Positions 17,359-25,750 of a stretch of DNA of 64,000 nucleotides are shown in pieces. The translations under genes and the position numbers were made by a program. A model generated the notes under the pieces. That model was not told the origin of the DNA. It searched no databases and saw only the letters and a program-made list of their open reading frames with translations. Every line of letters starts with the position of its first letter. Position 1 is the stretch's first letter. The stretch is from Rhizobium sp. SL86 (GTDB taxonomy: Bacteria; Pseudomonadota; Alphaproteobacteria; Rhizobiales; Rhizobiaceae): NCBI RefSeq assembly GCF_026672545.1, contig NZ_JAPPRJ010000001.1, positions 1,804,001-1,868,000 of the forward strand, given 5' to 3'.

Positions 17359-18174
17359 CTACCGCCCGGAGGTCGTCCTGAGGCGCTTTTCCACGCGCCT
17401 CAGGATCATCGACAGCCCGATCGTCAGGATCAGGTAGACATAGGCGAGGATGGAATAGGTCTCGAAGAAGCGGAATGAGCCGGAGGCATAGACCTTGGCC
17501 ATCTGGGTGATGTCGGAGACGCCCAGCACCGAGACGAGCGAACTGTCCTTTACCATCGAGACGAAATCATTGGAGAGCGGCGGGAAAATCACCTTCAGCG
17601 CCTGCGGGAAGACGACGAGCCGGAACCGCTGGAAACGCGTCAGGCCAAGCGCCTTGGCGGCATCGATCTGTCCCTGATCGACGGACTGGAAACCGGCGCG
17701 GAAGATTTCAGCGATGAAAGCGCTGTAGCCGATCGTCAGCGCGATGATCGCCCGTCCCATCAGCGAAAAATCGCGCACCAGCAGGCTCGGCAGGAGACCC
17801 ATCTCGATCAGCGATGCAGCGGCGGCATTATAGCCGGCAATAATGGCCGGTGCGCCGACGAAGGCGACATAGAACAGCAGAACCAGGATCGGAATACCGC
17901 GGATGGTTTCCACGTAGAAGCGCGCCACCTGGCGAAGCCACAGACGGTCGGAAAGGCCCGCCAGCGCGATCGCCAGCCCAAGGGCGGTTGCAAGCGCAAA
18001 GGCTGTGAGCGCCACGCCGATGGTGATGGCGATGCCCTTCGAGACGACCAGGAAAACCTGGCCGTACAGTTCGTTGACGGCAATGATGATGGCAACCACC
18101 GCCATCATCACCCCGAAGGCCACGGCCCACCAGGGAAAATCGTGGCTTTCGTTACCGCGCGATGCGGATGCCAT
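17359..18174 (-). CDS. Polar amino-acid ABC transporter permease
   Basis: This 271 aa inner-membrane permease of the HisM/GlnP family has about five to six membrane helices. The EAA loop (IDAAKALGLTRFQRFRLVVFP) contacts an ATPase. It follows the periplasmic binding protein gene after 6 nt, so the two form one transcription unit. There is no ATP-binding gene and no second permease nearby, so the system must share an ATPase encoded elsewhere. The substrate is probably an amino acid or related cation, by family. Confidence 0.9.
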   Translation of the reverse strand: MASASRGNESHDFPWWAVAFGVMMAVVAIIIAVNELYGQVFLVVSKGIAITIGVALTAFALATALGLAIALAGLSDRLWLRQVARFYVETIRGIPILVLLFYVAFVGAPAIIAGYNAAAASLIEMGLLPSLLVRDFSLMGRAIIALTIGYSAFIAEIFRAGFQSVDQGQIDAAKALGLTRFQRFRLVVFPQALKVIFPPLSNDFVSMVKDSSLVSVLGVSDITQMAKVYASGSFRFFETYSILAYVYLILTIGLSMILRRVEKRLRTTSGR

Positions 18175-18180
18175 CGCGGG

Positions 18181-18984
18181 TCATTGCCCCATCTTGTAGT
18201 CGAGGAACCATTTCTTGTTCAGCGCCTCGAAGGTGCCGTCCGCTTTCAAGGCCGCGATCGCCGCATTGACCGGAGCGACCAGATCCGACCCCTTCTTGAA
18301 GATGAAACCGAAATCTTCCGAACCGAGCGGATCACCCACCAGCTTCAGCCCGCCATTGGAGGCGTCCACGTAACCCTTGCCGGCGGTGCCGTCGGTCAGC
18401 ACCATGTCGACGTCACCGGTCTTCAGCGCCTGCACGGTCGCGCCGAAGGTTTCGAACAGCTTGATGCGCGGGTTCTGTTCGTTGCCGTCCAGCACTTCGT
18501 AGACGGCGGTATAGAAGGGAGTGGTCCCCGGCTGCGCGCCGATCAGCGCGCCGTCGACCGCCGCAAATCCCTTGGCATCGGAAAAGCGTTTCTCGTCGCC
18601 GCGCACCAGCATGAACTGCTGCGAGCGCATGTAGGGGTCGGAGAAATCCACCTTCTCCTTGCGCTCTTCCTTGATGGTGATGCCGGTCATGCCGATGTCG
18701 TACTGCCCGTCGGAGACCGCCTGGATCATCGCGTCCCAGGAGGTGTTCTGGTAGTTGATCGTGGCGTTCAGGCGTTTGGCGATCGCCTCCATCGCATCAT
18801 ATTCCCATCCGATCTGCTTGCCGCTCTTCGGGTCGACGAATTGCAGCGGTGGATAGGCGTTTTCGGTCACGACGGTGATCTGGCGTCCCTTCAGGTCGGG
18901 CAGACCGGCGCCCGCAGCGTAAACGGTGGCGGGCAGGCAGAACAGCGCGGAAAGGCCGGCAAGCAGCAAGCGGCGGGCAATCAT
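18181..18984 (-). CDS. Periplasmic amino-acid-binding protein (SBP family 3)
   Basis: This 267 aa protein has a Sec signal peptide (MIARRLLLAGLSALFCLPATVYA). The mature domain has family-3 landmarks YPPLQFVDPKSGKQIGWEYD, DIGMTGITIKEERKEKVDFS and FGFIFKKGSDL. It delivers its ligand to the adjacent permease. The binding-site Arg usual for amino-acid carboxylate is not obvious in the segment where it would be expected, so the ligand is left open. It lies at the upstream end of the two-gene unit, divergent from the MFS gene. Confidence 0.9.
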   Translation of the reverse strand: MIARRLLLAGLSALFCLPATVYAAGAGLPDLKGRQITVVTENAYPPLQFVDPKSGKQIGWEYDAMEAIAKRLNATINYQNTSWDAMIQAVSDGQYDIGMTGITIKEERKEKVDFSDPYMRSQQFMLVRGDEKRFSDAKGFAAVDGALIGAQPGTTPFYTAVYEVLDGNEQNPRIKLFETFGATVQALKTGDVDMVLTDGTAGKGYVDASNGGLKLVGDPLGSEDFGFIFKKGSDLVAPVNAAIAALKADGTFEALNKKWFLDYKMGQ

Positions 18985-19163
18985 GGATCTCTCCTGAATG
19001 TGTGGCGGTGCCGATTGTCACGGAAATACCGATCTTGGCAAGGTCTTCACCGGGCGTCGGACAAACGCGGGCAGGCCGGTCTCTGCTCTTGCCGTGGAAG
19101 AGCCGGCCCCTACTTGCATCCGGAGCGGGTGGGGACCTGACCTATATTTGTGGAGGAACCGGC

Positions 19164-20444
19164 TTGGTTTCTGAACGCGCACTCATCGCCAAGATCACGT
19201 GGCGGCTCATGCCATTTCTCGGCTTTTTGTATCTCATTGCCTATATCGACCGGCAAAACGTCAGCTATGCAAAGCTGCAGATGGTCGATGCGCTGGGCCT
19301 CAGCGAATATGCCTACGGGCTCGGCGCCTCCTTGTTCTTTATCGGTTATTTCATCTTCGAGGTGCCGAGCAATCTTTTCCTCAATCGTTTCGGTGCGAGC
19401 ATCTGGTTCGCGCGCATCATGGTCACCTGGGGCATCATCACCATTGCGCTGGCCTATACCCAAAGCGCCACGATGTTCTACATCCTGCGTTTCCTCCTGG
19501 GTGTGGCGGAGGCGGGCTTTTTTCCGGGCGTGCTCTATCTTCTGACGCTGTGGTTCCCGAAGGACTATCGCGGCCGCATGGTGGGGCTGTTCATGATCTT
19601 CAGCGCGCTCGCCAATGCGATCGGCGCGCCGGTCGGTGGCATGCTGCTCGACCTCGACGGTTTTCTCGGCTTTGCCGGCTGGGAATGGGTGTTTCTCGCC
19701 ACGGGCATTCCGGCGGTGCTGGCCGGGATCGCCACCTATTTCTACCTTGACGATACGCCGGACAAGGCGAAGTTCCTGACCGAGCCCGAGAAACAATGGC
19801 TGCGCGACCGTCTGGCAACGGAAAACGCCGGAATGGACGAACATGCCGACAGCGGCTTCAAGGCGCTGGTCAATCCCCGCGTTCTTTTGATGTCTCTGTG
19901 CTATGTCGGCTTTCCGCTGGCGGCCTACGGGCTGAGCTACTGGCTGCCCACCATCGTGCAGGGTTTTGGTGTGTCGAACACCGTCAACGGTTTCATCAAC
20001 ATCATTCCTTGGGTGATCGTGGCGCTGGCGCTCTGGATCGTGCCGACCATGGCGGATCGCACGGAGTACAAGACGCCTTACATCTTCGGGCCGGCCTTTG
20101 TCGGTGCGCTGTGCCTGGTGCTGTCTGCGGTCATTACGGCACCGGTGATTCAGTTCGCGCTTCTGTGCATTGCCGCCGCCGGCATCTTTGCCGGCCAGCC
20201 GGTGTTCTGGAGCCTGCCTGGACGTTTCCTGAAGGGGGCGGGTGCTGCCGCCGGCATTGCGGCGATCAATTCCGTCGGCAATCTCGGTGGGTTCGTGGCA
20301 CAGAACGTCGTCCCCTGGATCCGCGACGTGACGGGAAGCACGATTGCGCCGATGTTCTTCCTGGCGGCGTGTCTGGCGGCTGCAGGCGTGCTGGTCATCG
20401 TGGTCGGCCGAATGCTGGCCAGCAGGCGAACCGCCGCCGTCTGA
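19164..20444 (+). CDS. MFS transporter, anion:cation symporter-like (TTG start)
   Basis: This 426 aa carrier has twelve predicted membrane segments. The sequence YIDRQNVSYAKLQM, the FFIGYFIFEVPSNLFLNRFG block and AEAGFFPGVLYLLTLWFPKDYRGR are hallmarks of the ACS/NarK-like tartrate, phthalate and glucarate transporters. The start is assigned to TTG 19164 because GGAGGAA lies 6 nt before it, and upstream in-frame residues do not resemble the family. The substrate is unknown, probably an organic anion. It is divergent from the binding-protein gene. Confidence 0.82.
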   Translation: MVSERALIAKITWRLMPFLGFLYLIAYIDRQNVSYAKLQMVDALGLSEYAYGLGASLFFIGYFIFEVPSNLFLNRFGASIWFARIMVTWGIITIALAYTQSATMFYILRFLLGVAEAGFFPGVLYLLTLWFPKDYRGRMVGLFMIFSALANAIGAPVGGMLLDLDGFLGFAGWEWVFLATGIPAVLAGIATYFYLDDTPDKAKFLTEPEKQWLRDRLATENAGMDEHADSGFKALVNPRVLLMSLCYVGFPLAAYGLSYWLPTIVQGFGVSNTVNGFINIIPWVIVALALWIVPTMADRTEYKTPYIFGPAFVGALCLVLSAVITAPVIQFALLCIAAAGIFAGQPVFWSLPGRFLKGAGAAAGIAAINSVGNLGGFVAQNVVPWIRDVTGSTIAPMFFLAACLAAAGVLVIVVGRMLASRRTAAV

Positions 20445-20454
20445 GTTTTCAAGG

Positions 20455-20475
20455 CCCCGGCATCGCATGCCGGGG
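20455..20475 (+). terminator. Perfect hairpin after the MFS gene
   Basis: CCCCGGCAT (20455-20463) and ATGCCGGGG (20467-20475) form nine perfect base pairs with a 3-nt loop, 11 nt after the MFS stop codon. No T-run follows, so it may terminate only weakly or act to protect the 3' end. Confidence 0.55.
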
Positions 20476-20573
20476 TCGGTACCTTCTAGGATACCATAGG
20501 CATTAAAAGTGCCTCCTTTCTTCGGTCGACCCACACCGCTATCGTCCGGCATCCCTCGTTCTGGAGATGTCCC

Positions 20574-21077
20574 ATGAAGGCCCTTTTTTCCGCATTCGTT
20601 ATCGCAAGCTCACTGATCGGTCCCCTTGGTGCAACCTCTGCCTTTGCCCAGGAAGCCGTTGTTGCCGCTCCCGATGTCGATGCGCTCTTCACCAGCCCGG
20701 ATCCGAAGCTGCACGCCAACAAGCAGGTTGCCTACGGGATCTTCCGAGACCTGCTGGAAGCCAATCATTGGGACAAGGCCGGTGATTATCTCACCGAACG
20801 ATACATTCAGCACAATCCCAATGCCGCCTCCGGTCGGCAGGGCGTGATCGACTTCTTCACCAAGGTGCTGAAACGCCAGCCGACGCCCATTCAGGACAAG
20901 CTGAAGAGCCCGGTCGTTTTCGTGCAGGCGGAAGGTGATCTCGTGACGGTCGCCACGGTGCGTACGGAAAAGGACCCCAAGGATCCGTCGAAAACCTACA
21001 CGACCACCTGGTACGACACCTGGCGGATCGTCGATGGCAAAGCCGACGAACATTGGGATTCCGCCGTAAAAATGTGA
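20574..21077 (+). CDS. Exported SnoaL-like (NTF2-fold) protein
   Basis: This 167 aa protein has a signal peptide ending near TSAFAQ (residue 26). The mature part has a SnoaL/NTF2-like fold pattern: an N-terminal helix KQVAYGIFRDLLEANHWDKAGDYL, the YIQHNPNAASGRQGVIDFF segment with the family His-Asn-Pro, and a C-terminal TTWYDTWRIVDGKADEHWD strand with the conserved Asp-x-Trp. Relatives are annotated as predicted SnoaL-like aldol condensation enzymes, but function outside polyketide pathways is unknown. The gene stands before the beta-lactamase gene with 69 nt between them. Confidence 0.8.
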   Translation: MKALFSAFVIASSLIGPLGATSAFAQEAVVAAPDVDALFTSPDPKLHANKQVAYGIFRDLLEANHWDKAGDYLTERYIQHNPNAASGRQGVIDFFTKVLKRQPTPIQDKLKSPVVFVQAEGDLVTVATVRTEKDPKDPSKTYTTTWYDTWRIVDGKADEHWDSAVKM

Positions 21078-21146
21078 TGCTGCGTCGCTTTCTCGTCACC
21101 TTGTCCGGCGAAACAGGCCTGCAAGTATGAGAGGAGCGACGAATTC

Positions 21147-21962
21147 ATGCGTAATCATCTGGCCATGGCCGCAGTTCTGACGAGTGCTGCGGTCATGCCC
21201 GCACAGGCGAAAACTGTGTGCACCCTGGTCGCCGATGCCGGAAGCGGCAAGGTGCTGAAACAGGAGGGGGATTGCGCGACACGCGTCACACCCGCCTCCA
21301 CCTTCAAGATCCCGCTGGCCGTCATCGGTTTCGATTCGGGTTTTCTCAAAACGCCGCAGGAGCCGGTGTTCGATTTCAAAAAGGGCGATCCCGATTGGGG
21401 CGGAGCGGAATGGAAAAGACCGACCGATCCCGAGCGGTGGCTGAAATATTCCGTGGTCTGGTACTCGCAGCGCATCACACATGCGCTGGGCGAAAAGACA
21501 CTGACGGATTATGCGCGCAGCTTCGATTATGGGAACGCCGATTTTTCCGGAGATGCCACAAAGAACAACGGGCTTGATCGTGCGTGGATTGCGTCCTCGC
21601 TCAAGATCTCGCCGCAGGAGCAGGTGGCGTTCCTGCAAAGGCTCGCCAAGCGCACGCTTCCGGTGAAACCGGAGGCGATGGAAAAGGCGCTCGCGTCCAT
21701 GGAGACATTTCCGATCTCCGCACCGGGCTGGCAGGTGAAGGGGAAAACCGGCATGGCCTATCCCCGTTCAGCGACGGGCGATTTTGACTATGCACGTCCT
21801 TGGGGATGGTTCGTTGGCGTCGCGGAACAGGGGAACCGCAAAATCGCGTTCGCCCAACTGATCCAGGACGAAAGGAAACAGCCGGATTCGCCAAGCGCCA
21901 GAGCACGTGCGGCCATCCTGAACGATCTTCCCGCCCTGCTGCGGGATGTGACGGCACCATGA
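21147..21962 (+). CDS. Class D (OXA-type) beta-lactamase
   Basis: This 271 aa periplasmic serine beta-lactamase has a signal peptide ending near MPAQA (residue 21). All class D motifs are present: STFK (51-54, acyl-serine and carbamylatable Lys), SVV (102-104), YGN (128-130), KTG (200-202) and a WGWFVG strand. WIASSLKISPQEQ matches the omega-loop region. The complete motif set suggests an active enzyme hydrolysing penicillins; the spectrum is unknown. Codon use looks like its neighbours and no mobile element flanks it, so it appears resident rather than recently acquired. Confidence 0.92.
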   Translation: MRNHLAMAAVLTSAAVMPAQAKTVCTLVADAGSGKVLKQEGDCATRVTPASTFKIPLAVIGFDSGFLKTPQEPVFDFKKGDPDWGGAEWKRPTDPERWLKYSVVWYSQRITHALGEKTLTDYARSFDYGNADFSGDATKNNGLDRAWIASSLKISPQEQVAFLQRLAKRTLPVKPEAMEKALASMETFPISAPGWQVKGKTGMAYPRSATGDFDYARPWGWFVGVAEQGNRKIAFAQLIQDERKQPDSPSARARAAILNDLPALLRDVTAP

Positions 21963-21990
21963 AAAAAGGCGGGCTTTTCGGCCCGCCTTT
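21962..21990 (-). terminator. Terminator of rplS, probably shared with the beta-lactamase gene
   Basis: AAAGGCGGGC (21965-21974) and GCCCGCCTTT (21981-21990) form a strong stem. On the minus strand it is followed by six T residues (plus-strand A-run 21962-21967), giving a classical terminator for rplS. On the plus strand only three T residues follow, so termination of the beta-lactamase transcript would be weaker. The A-run begins in the beta-lactamase stop codon. Confidence 0.88.
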
Positions 21991-22012
21991 GACTGCAATC
22001 CCGAAGGAATGC

Positions 22013-22534
22013 TTATTCTGCGGAAGCTTCCGCTGCCTTTGCGGCTTCAGCGGCTTCGGCTGCTGCCTTTTCGGCGGCGAGAGCCTGTGCTGCTGCAACC
22101 TTTTCAGCCTCGATACGTGCGCGCTCTTCAGCAGCGGCAGCGCGTTCGGCTTCGTTGAGCTTGCGGGCGCGGGTGTTGGTGTTTTCGACGATACGAGCCG
22201 ACTTGCCGCGACGGTCGCGCAGGTAGTAGAGCTTCGCGCGACGAACCTTACCGCGACGGATGACTTCGACGCTCTCGACCATCGGCGAGAAGATCGGGAA
22301 TACGCGCTCGACGCCTTCGCCGTAGGAAATCTTGCGAACGGTGAAGCTTTCGTTGATGCCGCCGCCCGAACGGGCGATGCAGACGCCTTCATAGGCCTGA
22401 ACGCGGGTACGGTTGCCTTCCGTTACCTTCACGTTGACGCGCAGCGTGTCGCCCGGAGAAAATTCCGGCAGCTTGCGCTTGGCTTCGATCTTGGCAGCCT
22501 GTTCGGCTTCCAACTGAGCGATGATGTTGGTCAT
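22013..22534 (-). CDS. rplS: 50S ribosomal protein L19
   Basis: L19 sits at the 30S-50S interface. The conserved core is at residues 1-125 ([29 protein letters not shown], then [23 protein letters not shown]). A C-terminal Ala/Glu/Lys-rich tail of about 45 residues extends the protein to 173 aa; this tail is typical of Rhizobiales and absent in E. coli (115 aa). It would normally follow trmD, but here a TSUP gene on the other strand lies between them, so rplS must have its own promoter in 22535-22808. Confidence 0.96.
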   Translation of the reverse strand: MTNIIAQLEAEQAAKIEAKRKLPEFSPGDTLRVNVKVTEGNRTRVQAYEGVCIARSGGGINESFTVRKISYGEGVERVFPIFSPMVESVEVIRRGKVRRAKLYYLRDRRGKSARIVENTNTRARKLNEAERAAAAEERARIEAEKVAAAQALAAEKAAAEAAEAAKAAEASAE

Positions 22535-22808
22535 GTTAACCTCTGAGTTCTTCTGAAACAGCCAGAGCGCTCAACGTCGTAATCCTTGGGTTTCCTCGGA
22601 TACGTGCCTTTTCGGCAGGAGCGGGTTCGCCATTCTTTGTTTCGGTCAACGGGAGTTTTTCCCATTTCCGCGTGCGCCATTACACGAAACTGTCACGCTT
22701 GTCACCCCGCGCGGTCCGCGAATCTGACGAAAAGATGCGGCTCTTCAACCCTTGTCGCGGATCATCTTGGCCGATATGTGCTCTTCCAGGCGTTTGGGAG
22801 GACACCAT

Positions 22809-23555
22809 ATGACATTGGCAATGATCGGTCTGCTGTTTGCGGCAGGCTTTCTGTCGGGTGCAGTGAATGCGATTGCCGGCGGCGGCACGTTCCTGACCTT
22901 CGGCGCGCTCACGCTTGCCGGCATTCCGCCGATCTCCGCCAATGCCACGTCCTCGATCGTCCAGTTTCCCGGTTACATCACATCGACGCTCGCCTATCGG
23001 CAGGAAATTACGAAACGTTGGCGTAGCGCCATCGCCTTGACGATTGTGTCCGCGCTGGGCGGTCTGGGCGGTGCGCTGATCCTGCTGGCGCTCGACAACC
23101 CCTCCTTCCGGGCACTCGTGCCCTGGCTGCTGGCCGGTGCGACCGCCATCTTTGCCGCCGGTCCATTCCTGAAGCCGAAGGCCTCCGAGGAGCGGTCCGC
23201 CAGTTCCCTCTCCAGCCTCGTCGGCCAGTTCGTCACATCGATCTATGGCGGTTTCTTCGGCGCCGGCATGGGCATCATGATGCTGGCGGTGCTCGGCCTC
23301 ACGACGGGCGGCAGCTATCATCACCTGAACGCGTTGAAAAATCTTTTGGCGACCGTGATTGCCGCCGTGGCCATCGTCGTCTTCGTCAGCGGCGGCGTTG
23401 TCGCCTGGCCTGAGGCGATCATCATGATCCCGGCCGTTGCCGCCGGCGGTTATTCCGGCGTCTGGCTCGCCCGCCGGGTGCCGCAGGGCATCATGCGGAT
23501 GATCGTGGTGGCGGTCGGTGTGGCTCTGACGATCTATTACTTCGTCACTGGTTAA
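22809..23555 (+). CDS. TSUP-family (TauE/SafE) membrane transporter
   Basis: The 248 aa inner-membrane protein has about eight hydrophobic segments in two repeats. [23 protein letters not shown] at residues 18-40 and [19 protein letters not shown] are the duplicated TSUP glycine motifs. The family moves sulfite, sulfonates or other sulfur compounds out of or into the cell; the substrate is unknown here. GGGAGGA precedes ATG 22809. Its stop codon overlaps the trmD stop from the opposite strand. Confidence 0.88.
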   Translation: MTLAMIGLLFAAGFLSGAVNAIAGGGTFLTFGALTLAGIPPISANATSSIVQFPGYITSTLAYRQEITKRWRSAIALTIVSALGGLGGALILLALDNPSFRALVPWLLAGATAIFAAGPFLKPKASEERSASSLSSLVGQFVTSIYGGFFGAGMGIMMLAVLGLTTGGSYHHLNALKNLLATVIAAVAIVVFVSGGVVAWPEAIIMIPAVAAGGYSGVWLARRVPQGIMRMIVVAVGVALTIYYFVTG

Positions 23556-24247
23556 TCTGGTCTGGCGAGAAGATCGGGCCGGCGCTCCTTGGTCAGCGCC
23601 ACCGCTTGGTCATGCCGCCACTTCTCGATCGCCGCATGGTTACCGGAGGTCAGGACGGCGGGGATTACCATGCCCTCGAATTCCTGCGGCCGCGTATAAT
23701 GCGGATGTTCGAGAAGGCCCGTCTCGAAACTTTCGTGGGTTCCCGAGGCGCTGTTGCCCATCACGCCCGGCAGCACGCGCACCACCGCATCGAGCAGCGT
23801 GAGGGCCGCCGGTTCGCCACCGGAGAGGATGTAGTCGCCTATCGAGACCTCTTCCAGCCGGCGTGCATCGATGACCCGCTGATCGACGCCCTCGAAGCGG
23901 CCGCAGACGATGACGACACCATTCCCTTCGGCCAGTTCGCGCACGCGTTTCTGCGACAGGGGCTTGCCGCGTGGGCTCATCAGCAGGCGGGGGCGGTTGT
24001 CATCCGCGACGGAATCGATCGCTTTTGCGAGGATATCCGGTTTCAGCACCATGCCGGCGCCGCCACCGGCCGGCGTATCGTCCACCGTCCGGTGCCGGTC
24101 TTCCGCAAAATCGCGGATCTGCACGGTATCGAGCGACCAGTCGCCGCGCTCCATGGCCTTGCCGGCCAGCGAATGGCCGAGATGGCCCGGGAACATGTCC
24201 GGATAAAGCGTCAGGATGGTCGCACGGAAGGGCACGGCAGCACTCAC
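23552..24247 (-). CDS. trmD: tRNA (guanine37-N1)-methyltransferase
   Basis: TrmD is a SPOUT methyltransferase that makes m1G37 and prevents +1 frameshifting. It is 231 aa. The trefoil-knot SAM site is visible in [27 protein letters not shown] and [20 protein letters not shown]. The start is GTG at 24247, whose GTGA overlaps the rimM stop by 4 nt, indicating translational coupling. The 3' end overlaps the convergent TSUP gene. Confidence 0.96.
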   Translation of the reverse strand: MSAAVPFRATILTLYPDMFPGHLGHSLAGKAMERGDWSLDTVQIRDFAEDRHRTVDDTPAGGGAGMVLKPDILAKAIDSVADDNRPRLLMSPRGKPLSQKRVRELAEGNGVVIVCGRFEGVDQRVIDARRLEEVSIGDYILSGGEPAALTLLDAVVRVLPGVMGNSASGTHESFETGLLEHPHYTRPQEFEGMVIPAVLTSGNHAAIEKWRHDQAVALTKERRPDLLARPD

Positions 24248-24843
24248 TCCGTTTCGCCCTTCGGTTTCCGGCTGCGTTTCGGCTTGTCGCTCTTTGGGCC
24301 GGCTTCGCCCGTTTCCTCGCCCGGCGGGTCGATCAGCCCGGCCGCGAGCGGATCGACGACGATCCTGCCGGCTTCCAGATCGATCTCCAGCACGGCGGCT
24401 TCCGAAAAGGGAATAAGCGTCGGGCGGCGTCCCGCGCCTTTCAGTTCGAGAAGGTCGCCGGCGCCGAAATCGAAGACGCCACTGACCTGTCCGTAGCTGT
24501 TGCCGTCGGCATCCACCGCTTCCAGACCCTCGAGGTCCGCGTAATAGAACTCGTCGTCGTCCAGTTCCTCGTCGGGCAGGTTGTCGCGCTCGATGAAGAG
24601 TTCGAGGCCGTTCAGGGCTTCGGCGGCATTGCGATCATTGATGCCGCGGAACCGGACGATCACGACATTCTTCGCTTCGCGCAGTTCGAGGATCTCGAAG
24701 GTGCGGCCGTCTTCGCTGTGCAGGTTGCCGTAGTCGCCGAGTGCGAGCGGATCGGCCGTGAAGGCGCGCACGCGCACTTCGCCGCGCAGGCCCTGTGCCG
24801 CGCCGATCGTTGCCATCAGGATCGGGTTCTCCAGCTTCGCCAT
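24244..24843 (-). CDS. rimM: 16S rRNA processing protein RimM
   Basis: RimM assists maturation of the 30S head by binding S19. The 199 aa protein has the N-terminal barrel ([19 protein letters not shown]) and the C-terminal PRC domain ([17 protein letters not shown], then [15 protein letters not shown]). The start is ATG at 24843. The tail beyond about residue 170 is charged and family-variable. It lies between rpsP and trmD as in many bacteria. Confidence 0.94.
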   Translation of the reverse strand: MAKLENPILMATIGAAQGLRGEVRVRAFTADPLALGDYGNLHSEDGRTFEILELREAKNVVIVRFRGINDRNAAEALNGLELFIERDNLPDEELDDDEFYYADLEGLEAVDADGNSYGQVSGVFDFGAGDLLELKGAGRRPTLIPFSEAAVLEIDLEAGRIVVDPLAAGLIDPPGEETGEAGPKSDKPKRSRKPKGETE

Positions 24844-24920
24844 GATCGCTCCCTGTTCCGGTTTCGCCGATGCTCTACAGTCTATCGCAGGGCTTGAAAA
24901 CAGTTGAGTTGAAAACAGAA

Positions 24921-24952
24921 GAACGGGCGGCATGTCGCCATGCCACCCGTTC
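24921..24952 (-). terminator. Strong hairpin between rpsP and rimM
   Basis: Two 14-nt arms (24921-24934 and 24939-24952) pair with a single C/A mismatch around a 4-nt loop. On the minus strand the stem is followed by TTCTGTTTT, giving a partial terminator that could reduce read-through from rpsP into rimM-trmD, a known way of setting ribosomal protein well above processing enzymes. Confidence 0.75.
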
Positions 24953-24979
24953 CAGGATCGAAAGCCGTGTGCGGGCTGA

Positions 24980-25345
24980 TTATTCTGCAGCAGCAGCTTC
25001 AGCGGCTTCGGCAGCCTTGGCGGCCTTTTCCTTGGCGCGCTCAACGGCCTTCTTGCCCGGCTGTGCCTTGGTCGGGTTGCTGCGGGCGTCGCGCTCGGCA
25101 AGGCCGGCTTCTGCCATGAAGCGCAGAACGCGGTCGGTCGGCTGTGCGCCCTTGGCAATCCAGGACTTGATGGCGTCGGCGTCGAGCGTCACGCGGTCTG
25201 CGTTGTCCTTGGCCAGCATCGGGTTCCAGGAACCGATCGTTGCGATGAAACGGCCATCGCGCGGGGCGCGGGCGTCGGCAACGACGATGTGGTAATACGG
25301 GCGCTTCTTGGAACCACCACGGGCGAGACGGATCTTCAGGGACAT
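24980..25345 (-). CDS. rpsP: 30S ribosomal protein S16
   Basis: The 121 aa S16 has the conserved start [34 protein letters not shown] and a core to about residue 85. A C-terminal Lys/Ala/Glu-rich tail is typical of Rhizobiales. GGAG precedes ATG 25345; in-frame codons upstream to 25462 are not part of the protein. It sits between aroQ and rimM. Confidence 0.96.
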   Translation of the reverse strand: MSLKIRLARGGSKKRPYYHIVVADARAPRDGRFIATIGSWNPMLAKDNADRVTLDADAIKSWIAKGAQPTDRVLRFMAEAGLAERDARSNPTKAQPGKKAVERAKEKAAKAAEAAEAAAAE

Positions 25346-25412
25346 TTCTAACTCCTTCGGTTTTCTGTTCAGGCCGTCCTCTTCGACGGTCCGGCTGTTG
25401 TTGAGGCCGCCG

Positions 25413-25733
25413 TCAGGCGGTCTTTTCGATGACGCCGCCATGTTCGGCGGCAATGGCTTCATGATGGCGGATGACTTCCTTGATGATGAAGTTCAGGAAC
25501 TTCTCCGCAAAATCCGGATCGAGCTGGGCGTCGTTTGCGAGGCGACGCAGCCGCTCGATCTGGTATTCCTCGCGCGCCGGGTCTGCCGGCGGCAAATCGA
25601 ACTTGGCTTTCAGGATGCCCACTTCCTTGGTGCAGCGAAACCGTTCGGCCAGCATGTGCACGAGCGCCGCATCGATGTTGTCGATCGACTGGCGATATTT
25701 GCCGAGCTGTTCCTTCACGTTCGGATCGATCAT
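25413..25733 (-). CDS. AroQ-type chorismate mutase
   Basis: This 106 aa all-helical chorismate mutase converts chorismate to prephenate for Phe/Tyr synthesis. The helix-1 block [20 protein letters not shown] and the following [13 protein letters not shown] contain the Arg/Lys ligands of the AroQ fold. It starts 17 nt after the ffh stop on the same strand, an arrangement seen in Rhizobiales, and is probably co-transcribed with ffh and rpsP. Confidence 0.92.
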   Translation of the reverse strand: MIDPNVKEQLGKYRQSIDNIDAALVHMLAERFRCTKEVGILKAKFDLPPADPAREEYQIERLRRLANDAQLDPDFAEKFLNFIIKEVIRHHEAIAAEHGGVIEKTA

Positions 25734-25750
25734 CCTTAACCCCTCCCCAC

